From positions 1 to 25,134 of the forward strand of contig CAMLKC010000010.1 of assembly GCA_946480595.1 (NCBI GenBank): a DNA stretch of 25,134 bases, given 5' to 3'. The stretch comes from an uncultured Candidatus Saccharibacteria bacterium. GTDB taxonomy: Bacteria > Patescibacteria > Saccharimonadia > Saccharimonadales > CAMLKC01. Below the pieces are notes generated by a model that made no database searches, was not told where the DNA came from, and worked only from the letters and a program-made list of their open reading frames with translations. Each line of letters opens with the position of its first letter. Position 1 is the stretch's first letter. Positions 1 to 5,980 of the stretch are shown piece by piece. A program made the translations under genes and the position numbers.

Positions 1-70
1 TTGCGGCCTGCTGGCTGAGTTCGACGTGACAACCCTCCCCTGTGCGGCCAGATCCGAGCAGTGCTGCCAT
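1..70 (-). other. GC-rich partial ORF or sequence junction at window edge
   Basis: The first ~70 nt are visibly GC-richer than the adjacent 240-nt stretch. On the reverse strand an ATG overlaps the stop codon of the neighbouring small ORF (TAATG) and opens a frame that runs off the window; its visible residues include RTGEGCHVELS. That string resembles an internal motif of family III (CaiB/BaiF) CoA-transferases, so an ORF starting there would be odd. It could be a foreign gene fragment, a recombination junction or an assembly misjoin. No Shine-Dalgarno sequence precedes the ATG. Only 23 codons are visible. Confidence 0.25.
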
Positions 71-240
71 TATTCGGCGGCGTTACGCAACTGTTCGTAC
101 GCAAATGTCAGTGCGCGACCCGCCCCTGTTACATGGACTTTTTGCGCGTGACTGTTAGCAACGGCTGTCTTGTCGGTTTGGACAGCTGCAGCGTAAAGTG
201 CGTCGGTAAATCGCCGGCCTATGTCATTGAGAGGATTCAT
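70..240 (-). CDS. Small hypothetical protein, 56 aa, possibly a truncated N-terminus
   Basis: A reverse-strand ATG at 240 opens a 56-residue frame starting MNPLNDIGRRF and ending LRNAAE before TAA. It is mostly helical in character, with no signal peptide or membrane segment. The sequence reads like the start of a longer conserved protein: it ends abruptly where base composition changes, and a shift or a different junction at the final GAATA would keep it open. A -10-like TATGCT lies 9 nt before the ATG at 250-255 (reverse strand), with no SD, matching the leaderless pattern of many genes here. I do not recognise a function. It could be a real small protein, a broken gene, or the intact N-terminus of a gene cut by a misjoin. 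Confidence 0.5.
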   Translation of the reverse strand: MNPLNDIGRRFTDALYAAAVQTDKTAVANSHAQKVHVTGAGRALTFAYEQLRNAAE

Positions 241-305
241 AAATTACTTAGCATACTATAGTTGATAGCTGTCAAAATGTAAACGCCCCACCCCTTAATT
301 TTACT

Positions 306-341
306 ACTAAAAAATACCCCGAATGACATCGGAGTATTTTA
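306..341 (-). terminator. Intrinsic terminator after tRNA-Arg(TCG)
   Basis: An inverted repeat at 311-340 pairs AAAATAC-TCCGA with TCGG-GGTATTTT around a short loop (one G-T wobble). On the reverse strand a T-run follows. It sits just downstream of the reverse-strand tRNA and is symmetrical enough to work in both directions. Confidence 0.75.
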
Positions 342-352
342 TGATTTTCACT

Positions 353-429
353 TGGTACACCCGGCAGGATTCGAACCTGCGACACCTGGTTCCGAAGACC
401 AGTGCTCTAATCCACTGAGCTACGGGTGC
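353..429 (-). tRNA. tRNA-Arg (anticodon TCG)
   Basis: The reverse strand folds as a full cloverleaf: acceptor GCACCCG with CGGGTGT (G1-T72 wobble), D-arm GCTC/GAGC, anticodon stem CTGGT/ACCAG around loop CTTCGGA, T-arm GCAGG/CCTGC with TTCGAAT, and an encoded CCA end. Anticodon TCG decodes CGA. A TATAAT box at 444-449 (reverse strand) is a plausible promoter, and a terminator follows at 306-341. Confidence 0.97.
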
Positions 430-486
430 AAATAACTTTGCTTATTATACCAGATTTATACCAAGCGTACCTCTATTTTGACAATG

Positions 487-1221
487 TTACTCCAGAGGGA
501 CAATTCCGCCAGACGTTTTCAGATACGGCCTAAAGGCAGTACCGTCCTCCCGGTACCATCTCGGAGGAGTCTCTGTAAACGTCGGCGTGCCCACGAGCGT
601 TCCGTTAAGACTGTTCGGACCTAGGTCACGGGCATCATAGTCCAACGGCCAGTACGCCGCAAAGTCAGCAAAATCACTCACCTGCGCCGTCGCACCCGTA
701 AGCGCCGCAGCAGCCGCATTTTCAGCCGCTTGGTTGCCAAAATGCGCGCCCGTCCACACCGCTACGTTCGCCATCTGCCCCTGGTACCACCTTTGGTCGC
801 CAGCCCAGTTGCGATACCCAAGCGTTGTTTCCCCATTCGCTACCACATACGGCGACGGAATAGAGAAGAAAACTTCGCTTACCTGCGCCCCGTCCAGATA
901 ACAAAACCGCCTGCCAGATTGCTGCGACCATGCGATAAACAGCCTGTGCAGCGATCCGTTTTTTATGGAATTAGTCGCTTGTGACGATAGCGTCCCGCCG
1001 CCGGAGTCGATAAGCACCTGAAACGTCTGGCCGCCAGCAATTCCTGCGATTTCTACCGACCGCATGGAATCCGAACGCATGTTGAGGCCTAAATAAGTTT
1101 CATCTACCGACCGTGAAGGAATAATTTCCATATACGTAAAAATCGAGCCGGCCGAGCTCAATATAGCCGCAGATAACCCACAGTTGATACCTTGGTTCGT
1201 ACCGTTAAAAACAACTGCCAT
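487..1221 (-). CDS. LamG/concanavalin-like surface protein
   Basis: This 244-residue protein begins MAVVFNGTNQGINCGLS, the usual opening of a LamG/concanavalin A-like jelly roll in phage tail and surface proteins. Other typical pieces are RLFIAWSQQSG...CYLDGAQV (about 92-113), the strand GYRNWAGDQRWYQGQMANVAVW (about 136-157) and YWPLDYDARDLGPNSLNGTL (about 190-209). Its ATG follows the stop of the upstream spike gene with no gap (TAAATG), and a good SD (AGAGGTG) lies inside that upstream gene, so the two are translationally coupled. There is no signal peptide. Because the upstream partner has a tail-fibre-like sequence, this is likely the distal binding (lectin-like) subunit of the same surface structure. 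The fold is recognised by pattern only; the ligand is unknown. Confidence 0.75.
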   Translation of the reverse strand: MAVVFNGTNQGINCGLSAAILSSAGSIFTYMEIIPSRSVDETYLGLNMRSDSMRSVEIAGIAGGQTFQVLIDSGGGTLSSQATNSIKNGSLHRLFIAWSQQSGRRFCYLDGAQVSEVFFSIPSPYVVANGETTLGYRNWAGDQRWYQGQMANVAVWTGAHFGNQAAENAAAAALTGATAQVSDFADFAAYWPLDYDARDLGPNSLNGTLVGTPTFTETPPRWYREDGTAFRPYLKTSGGIVPLE

Positions 1222-1731
1222 TTACACCTCTTTCAGCCAAATATCACCCGTCGCCATGTTGACAGGCTGCACCGTCCCGCCAATCCACAGTACGCGCACG
1301 GCGCCACTGGGACGGGTCGTGTTCTGGTCGACGACATCCACCCACACCAGCCGCGCGTCAAACGCAGTCTGCTGCGCTGTCGAAACAGGTTTGTCTGCGT
1401 CAGCCGTATCATTTACGCTTCCTAAGCCGACATCGGCCGCCGTTACCGCCACATTGGCACTGAGTGCATGACCGTTAACCGTCGTCGTTTTAGGTACCAA
1501 GCCCGAAAGGTCTTGGTCGCCTGTATTCGTACCCGACGTATCGGCAAGCCGCGTAATATCGGCGCTCGTGGTGAATTTATTTGCCGTGGTCGCATCATCG
1601 ATATCGTCCGCGTCGAGTATTACTGCACCGTCCTTTACCGTCCCGTCACCATTATGAGATACCTCAAGAAAGTCGTTTAAGACCGACCCCCAAGTATCTT
1701 CATCTCCTCCTGGTTGCGGCAAGCGTGCCAT
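1222..1731 (-). CDS. Spike-family protein with phage tail-fibre-like repeats
   Basis: This 169-residue protein opens with the block MARLPQPGGD, TWG, LNDFL, HNGDGT that recurs at the start of two other genes in this window (15197 and 21534). Residues about 65-125 match phage tail-fibre sequence: TSGTNTGDQDLSG, then TVNGHALSANV, then VTAADVGLGSVNDT and DADKPVSTAQQ. The C-terminus (VLWIGG...NMATGDIWLKEV) is another segment familiar from tail fibres. There is no signal peptide or transmembrane helix. It is translated directly into the LamG protein downstream. A weak purine-rich SD (AGAGAAAG) precedes the start, with a TATGCT -10 box further upstream. Likely role, inferred: stalk of an adhesive surface fibre. 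Confidence 0.75.
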   Translation of the reverse strand: MARLPQPGGDEDTWGSVLNDFLEVSHNGDGTVKDGAVILDADDIDDATTANKFTTSADITRLADTSGTNTGDQDLSGLVPKTTTVNGHALSANVAVTAADVGLGSVNDTADADKPVSTAQQTAFDARLVWVDVVDQNTTRPSGAVRVLWIGGTVQPVNMATGDIWLKEV

Positions 1732-1814
1732 TTCGTCTATTTCTACTTTCTCTAGTTGTTACTATTAAGCATACCAAACTGCTTATGGTGAGTAAACCGC
1801 CAGGGCCACCCCCG

Positions 1815-1843
1815 TTGCTATTGATGTATAACAGGTGTATAAT
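1815..1843 (+). promoter_or_regulatory. Sigma70-type promoter of the PfkB kinase gene
   Basis: A -35 TTGCTA at 1815-1820 and an extended -10 TGTATAAT (TATAAT at 1838-1843) are separated by exactly 17 nt. The predicted transcript has a ~20-nt leader containing the SD GAAGGAG. Confidence 0.7.
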
Positions 1844-1871
1844 TGCAGGCTGAAAAGTATGAAGGAGCTGT

Positions 1872-2846
1872 ATGCCTAAAGGTATCGAGATTATCGGCTT
1901 TGGCGCTGGTGCGCATGATTACTTTCGACCAATCGGAGAAGTCGATGATGATCACGTTCCCGGAGCTAAAACATCCGTCTGGACCGACCGCGAAGACCGG
2001 CTTCTTCAAGCACTCGCTGAAGCAGGCTGCGAAACGCACGTTGGCGGCAATGTCCTCAATACCCTTACTCGTCTAGCCTGCAGCGACACGCTCAGCTCTA
2101 ATGTCAGGTTCGTCAGTGCGCTCGGCCATGACGGAGCAAGCGACGCGATACGCGGCGAACTCCAGCGGTTTGGCATTCATCAAGAGACCAACACTTCGGC
2201 AGATTACCTCCCTAGCGTCAGTGTCGTTGAGCGCAGGGAGGTCGGCGGTGACCGTATGGTCAAAGGCCGTCCCCGCACACCGCTCGATACTTATGTCAGC
2301 AACGCACAAATCAGTCAAGCCACTGCTGGCGCCGATGTCGTTATTGCCGCCTCATTAAAAAGCATTGAGCTAACAGACAGGGTCTTTGCACAGACCCTCG
2401 AAGACACCTTCGTGTCGTACAACCCGGGCAGCTCAGAGTTCAATGACCCGGAAGCCCTGCGTGCACTCATGCTTGAACACCAACCCGACCTTCTCGCACT
2501 TAACGACGAAGAACTCATCCAGCTTCTTAGCGCCGGTCAAGACGCCGATCCTTCTGAACTTGCTGCCGAGGCAAACCGCTTTGCCAAGAATGTCCTCTGT
2601 ACACTTGGTAAGAATGGCCTCTTGCTTGCAACCGACCACAAAGTAATTCACCGCCCAGCATTTGCGTTGCCCGATCATGCGGTAGTAGATACGCTAGGAG
2701 CGGGCGACCGCGCCCACGCCATCACACTTGAGGGACTCCTGCTTAAGAAGCAACGCCATGATATCCTCCGAGACGTTGCCCATGGCACCGCCTCCGTCAT
2801 TCAGCATGTTGGCGCGCATGGCGACCTGCGCTCATCCCAAAATTAA
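1872..2846 (+). CDS. PfkB-family carbohydrate kinase
   Basis: This 324-residue cytoplasmic protein has the ribokinase/PfkB layout: an N-terminal strand (IEIIGFGAGAHDYF), the substrate-side glycine motif VGGNVLNTLTRLA (about 57-69), the motif LALNDEE (about 208-214), and the C-terminal nucleotide/anion-hole signature DTLGAGD (273-279), whose last Asp is the expected catalytic base. It should phosphorylate a sugar or nucleoside with ATP; the exact substrate cannot be told. The residue after GAGD is Arg rather than the usual Ala/Ser-Phe, a minor oddity. The start is well supported by the SD GAAGGAG seven nt upstream and a strong promoter. A PfkB enzyme would fit a salvage-based metabolism. Single gene, followed by a reverse-strand tRNA. 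Confidence 0.85.
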   Translation: MPKGIEIIGFGAGAHDYFRPIGEVDDDHVPGAKTSVWTDREDRLLQALAEAGCETHVGGNVLNTLTRLACSDTLSSNVRFVSALGHDGASDAIRGELQRFGIHQETNTSADYLPSVSVVERREVGGDRMVKGRPRTPLDTYVSNAQISQATAGADVVIAASLKSIELTDRVFAQTLEDTFVSYNPGSSEFNDPEALRALMLEHQPDLLALNDEELIQLLSAGQDADPSELAAEANRFAKNVLCTLGKNGLLLATDHKVIHRPAFALPDHAVVDTLGAGDRAHAITLEGLLLKKQRHDILRDVAHGTASVIQHVGAHGDLRSSQN

Positions 2847-2905
2847 GGGTGAGGCACATCGCCAATCGCTCTCTCATACCAAAAAATAATCTTAAAATAC
2901 AAAAA

Positions 2906-2982
2906 TGGTACGCCCGAAGGGATTCGAACCCCCGGCCTTTGGTACCGGAAACCAACGCTCTATCCAGCTGAGCTACGGGCGC
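2906..2982 (-). tRNA. tRNA-Arg (anticodon CCG)
   Basis: Complete reverse-strand cloverleaf: acceptor GCGCCCG/CGGGCGT, D-arm GCTC/GAGC, anticodon stem TTGGT/ACCAA with loop TTCCGGT, T-loop TTCGAAT, encoded CCA. Anticodon CCG decodes CGG. No strong hairpin terminator follows; the downstream reverse-strand sequence is only T-rich. Confidence 0.97.
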
Positions 2983-3073
2983 ATATATTCTAAGCCTAAC
3001 AGAAGCGCCGGGTTTCTTCCATATGCCGCTCGTGATACTATAGAATGTATAGCAAATACAGGAGGACCATTCT

Positions 3074-4012
3074 ATGCGAGCAGCACAACTCACTCATTAC
3101 GGCGGCGAAGAAGCGGTAACGGTTGCACCGGACACGCCACAACCTAAAGCCGGTTCGGGTCAGGTACTAGTAAAGATCGAGGCCGCCAGTATCAACGCAA
3201 TCGACTGGAAAATCCGCGAGGGTATGATGCAGCAGATGGCGCCAGTCACCTTTCCTGCGACCATGGGCGGCGATCTTGCTGGAACAATTACAGAAATTGG
3301 TGAAAATGTCGAAGGATTTGAGATTGGCCAAGCGGTTTACGGTCAGACCAATCCTTTTAGCGGCGTGGGTTCGTTTGCTGAGTTTGCACCGATCTCCGCC
3401 ACGAACATTGCAGCCAAACCCCAGACCACCGACTTTATACAAACAGCCGCACTACCACTAACAGCAGTCAGTGCGTACCAGGCGCTTGCCGAAACACTGC
3501 ATCTGCAGGCCGGACAAAAAATCCTCATCCACGGCGGGGCGGGCGGCATCGGCAGCATTGCTATTCAACTGGCAAAGCACCTTGGCGCATACGTTGCCGC
3601 AACGGCCGCAGCCGATGATATTGGCCTTGTAAAAGAAATGGGTGCCGACGAGGCCATTGATTACACGTCGCAGAAGTTCGAGGAGCTGCTAAAAGATTAC
3701 GACGCCGTATTCGACACCGTTGGCGGCGAGACGGCTATCAAGTCATACGCGGTATTGAAGACTGGCGGCCAACTTGTTTCGATGGCCGCCGCCCCAGACG
3801 AAGCCCTGGCAGCAGAACGCGGCATTAGTGCGAGCGCGCAACAAACCCGAGTCACGACCGAGCGCCTCCAAAAAGTCGCCGAACTAGTTGACCAGGGCGT
3901 CCTGAAGCCAGCCGTCGATAGAGTATTCCCGCTCGAGCAAACCGCCGAGGCGCTCGAATACATGCGCCGTGGTCACCACCGCGGAAAAGTCGTCATAAAA
4001 GTGACCGACTAG
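3074..4012 (+). CDS. Zinc-independent medium-chain dehydrogenase (quinone oxidoreductase type)
   Basis: This 312-residue protein starts MRAAQLTHYGG and has the N-terminal GroES-like catalytic domain (GQVLVKIEAASINAIDWKIR at about 29-48, then MGGDLAG). The Rossmann domain carries the nucleotide-binding motif HGGAGGIGSIAIQLAK (about 154-169), whose AxxGxxG-like glycines are typical of the QOR/zeta-crystallin branch. It lacks the cysteine cluster of the structural-zinc loop and the GHE zinc motif, so it is the zinc-less NADPH-dependent type. Likely role: reduction of quinones or reactive enones/aldehydes in the cytoplasm. The SD CAGGAGG sits 8-10 nt before the ATG. murB follows after 17 nt but has its own -10 box, so co-transcription is uncertain. 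Confidence 0.88.
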   Translation: MRAAQLTHYGGEEAVTVAPDTPQPKAGSGQVLVKIEAASINAIDWKIREGMMQQMAPVTFPATMGGDLAGTITEIGENVEGFEIGQAVYGQTNPFSGVGSFAEFAPISATNIAAKPQTTDFIQTAALPLTAVSAYQALAETLHLQAGQKILIHGGAGGIGSIAIQLAKHLGAYVAATAAADDIGLVKEMGADEAIDYTSQKFEELLKDYDAVFDTVGGETAIKSYAVLKTGGQLVSMAAAPDEALAAERGISASAQQTRVTTERLQKVAELVDQGVLKPAVDRVFPLEQTAEALEYMRRGHHRGKVVIKVTD

Positions 4013-4029
4013 CGTATAATCATAACCAA

Positions 4030-5049
4030 ATGGACATTCATACCAATATCCCTCTCAAGAACTACACGACAATGAAGCTTGGCGGCAACGCCCGTTTTAT
4101 GACTGAAGTACGCACCCCCGAAGAGGTACAGGAAGTCTGCCGTAATGCCGCCTCACAAAACCTGCCTATCTTTATTTTGGGTGGCGGCAGCAACGTGATT
4201 GTCCGCGATGAAGGATATAGTGGCATTGTTGTACGCAACCGGATTCCGGGCTTTACAGTAGTTGCCGACGAACCCGGCACGACAACGCTTAAGGTCGGCG
4301 CCGGCGAAAACTGGGACAGCGTCGTTAAGCGCTGTGTCGACCTCAATCTGAGCGGTATCGAGGCCATGTCGGCTATTCCCGGCACGGCTGGCGCAGCGCC
4401 AGTGCAAAATGTCGGCGCCTATGGGCAAGAAATCGCCGACAGCCTCGTGTCACTCGAAGCCTATGACCGCCAGACCGACCGCTTTGTCATGCTCGAAAGC
4501 AGTGACTGCGGTTTTTCGTACCGCAACAGCATCTTTCGCAGCACCGAGGCTGGCCGATACGTCATTTTAAGCATCACTTTGCAACTTACCAAAACAGCGC
4601 CGGCACCTCCTTTTTATGCCGCAGTGCAAACCTATTTCGACGAACACAACATCACCCTCTACACGCCGCAAATTGTCCGCGACGCAGTGGTAGAAATCCG
4701 CAAGAGCAAACTGCCCGACCCAGAAGTAACGCCCAACACCGGCTCGTTCTTTAAAAACGCCATCGTAGAAGATTGGCAGCTAACCGACCTTAAGAAAGAC
4801 TACCCCGACATTCCTACGTACGATATGTCGGATGGACGCTTTAAAGTTCCGACCGGTTGGCTGATTGAACAGGCTGGCTACAAGGGTAAAACCCTGCATG
4901 GCATGCATGTCCACGACAAGAACGCACTAGTGCTCATTAACGAATCGGCCACCAGCTATGCCGACCTCGCCGCCGCACGGAACGAAATCATGGGCGCTGT
5001 CCGTGACAAATTCCGCATCTTGATAGAACAAGAACCACTCGAAATATAA
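4030..5049 (+). CDS. murB: UDP-N-acetylenolpyruvoylglucosamine reductase MurB
   Basis: This enzyme reduces the enolpyruvyl group made by MurA, using NADPH and FAD, to give UDP-MurNAc for peptidoglycan. At 339 aa it matches type I MurB (E. coli protein about 342). Visible motifs: N-terminal NIPLKNYTTMKLGG; FAD-binding ILGGGSNV (49-56); GIEAMSAIPGTAGAAPVQNVGAYG (109-132); SYRNSIF (163-169) with the conserved substrate Arg; NTGSFFKN (236-243) with the proton-donor Ser239; and GWLIEQAGYKG near the C-terminus. A perfect TATAAT at 4015-4020 ends 9 nt before the ATG and there is no SD, so the mRNA is probably leaderless. MurA is encoded separately at 10033. Confidence 0.97.
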   Translation: MDIHTNIPLKNYTTMKLGGNARFMTEVRTPEEVQEVCRNAASQNLPIFILGGGSNVIVRDEGYSGIVVRNRIPGFTVVADEPGTTTLKVGAGENWDSVVKRCVDLNLSGIEAMSAIPGTAGAAPVQNVGAYGQEIADSLVSLEAYDRQTDRFVMLESSDCGFSYRNSIFRSTEAGRYVILSITLQLTKTAPAPPFYAAVQTYFDEHNITLYTPQIVRDAVVEIRKSKLPDPEVTPNTGSFFKNAIVEDWQLTDLKKDYPDIPTYDMSDGRFKVPTGWLIEQAGYKGKTLHGMHVHDKNALVLINESATSYADLAAARNEIMGAVRDKFRILIEQEPLEI

Positions 5050-5052
5050 CAC

Positions 5053-5082
5053 TTGCACCCCGCGTCCAAACCTCTTATGCTA
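5053..5082 (+). promoter_or_regulatory. Promoter of the minor pilin operon
   Basis: -35 TTGCAC (5053-5058) and -10 TATGCT (5077-5082) with an 18-nt spacer. The -10 ends 5 nt before the pilin ATG at 5088 and no SD is present, so the transcript should start at or next to the start codon. Confidence 0.6.
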
Positions 5083-5087
5083 TAAGA

Positions 5088-5594
5088 ATGAAACGTAACG
5101 CTGGCTTTACGCTCGTGGAGCTTCTAATCACGATGGCAATCATGACCATCCTCTTGGTGCTGGCTGTTGTCAATTTACGCTCAAACGAAGCTACCGCGCG
5201 TGACGAAGAGCGCAAAACCGATATCTCGGTAATTGCGCAGCAACTTGAAAACTACTACGAGGCCGGCACCGACACCAACGACCCTGGCGTTTACCCCGCA
5301 ACAACAGATATAGACTCCGAATCAGAGATAAAAGCGATCCTCCCCGATCTCAACCCCAGAGCGCTTCGCGCCCCCGACGTTGCTGATAGCAGCTCCATGA
5401 GCTTTGCTGCCGCCACGACCGCAGCCGCACAGACCCCTGGAGTAAACAGTTATATTTACCAGCCGCTCAAACCCGACGGTACACTCTGCACAAGCTATGG
5501 CTTTGGTGCGGCGAACGAATGCCAGCGGTTCATTCTTTATTACACCCTTGAGACTGTCGCAGGAACACAAACCATAAAGAGTAAACATCAATGA
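5088..5594 (+). CDS. Type IV pilin-like (pseudopilin) protein, 168 aa
   Basis: The N-terminus MKRNAGFTLVELLITMAIM is a class III/type IV prepilin signal: a short positive leader, the G/F cleavage site used by prepilin peptidase, Glu at +5 of the mature protein, and a hydrophobic helix of about 20 residues (LLITMAIMTILLVLAVVNL). The rest is a soluble head with two cysteines (LCTSYGFGAANEC), which may form a disulphide outside the membrane. It should be inserted in the membrane and polymerised into, or initiate, a pilus or pseudopilus. It is the first gene of an operon in which the next ATG overlaps its stop (ATGA). Assembly ATPase, platform protein and peptidase genes are not in this window. 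Confidence 0.88.
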   Translation: MKRNAGFTLVELLITMAIMTILLVLAVVNLRSNEATARDEERKTDISVIAQQLENYYEAGTDTNDPGVYPATTDIDSESEIKAILPDLNPRALRAPDVADSSSMSFAAATTAAAQTPGVNSYIYQPLKPDGTLCTSYGFGAANECQRFILYYTLETVAGTQTIKSKHQ

Positions 5595-5980
5595 GCCGAG
5601 TGCGACTTTATCAGTCGGGATTTTCAGCAGTCGAACTGCTGATCACTCTGTTTATCGCATCTGCGTTCGTAGCCACCGGCTATCAGTTGTATTCCGTTGT
5701 CATCCAAAACGGCGAAAGCGCCCGTGAAAAAGCAAAGGCAAGTAATATTGCCTACGACAACCTGCGCCGCTATTCACCCCAAGCCACCAACCCCTGCAGC
5801 ACCGTCACCGCTTCGCCCACTCCTAGCATCCCATCCGGGAGTAACCTTCCAAACGCATCCGTCGCTGTCGCTATCAGCTGCCCACTCGGAACATCTGCCG
5901 GTATTTCAAAAGTAACCGCCACCGTAACATACGGTAACCCGCAGGAGAGTGTCGTCCATGTCCTTTTCGTCAATGATTAG
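5591..5980 (+). CDS. Minor prepilin-like protein, 129 aa
   Basis: It starts MSRVRLYQSGFSAVELLITLF. The sequence SGFSAVELL is a recognisable prepilin cleavage site (after Gly, mature Phe1, Glu5) followed by a hydrophobic helix. The mature head is short (about 90 residues), with a Pro/Ser/Thr-rich middle (SPTPSIPSGSN) and two Cys (NPCSTV and ISCPLG) that could be disulphide-linked. Its ATG overlaps the upstream stop by 4 nt and its own 3' end overlaps the next gene, so the three are translationally coupled and probably form a minor-pilin tip complex like GspH/I/J or PilV/W/X. The exact subunit identity cannot be assigned by eye. Confidence 0.82.
   Translation: MSRVRLYQSGFSAVELLITLFIASAFVATGYQLYSVVIQNGESAREKAKASNIAYDNLRRYSPQATNPCSTVTASPTPSIPSGSNLPNASVAVAISCPLGTSAGISKVTATVTYGNPQESVVHVLFVND

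Noticed and set aside
61..261. Forward ORF of 66 codons at the left edge
   Set aside because: It lies antisense to the better reverse-strand frame, has no SD or promoter, and its composition (many Cys) is typical of a shadow frame.
487..1731. Prophage remnant
   Set aside because: Only fibre-like proteins are present; no capsid, terminase, portal, integrase or lysis genes are seen near any of the three loci.
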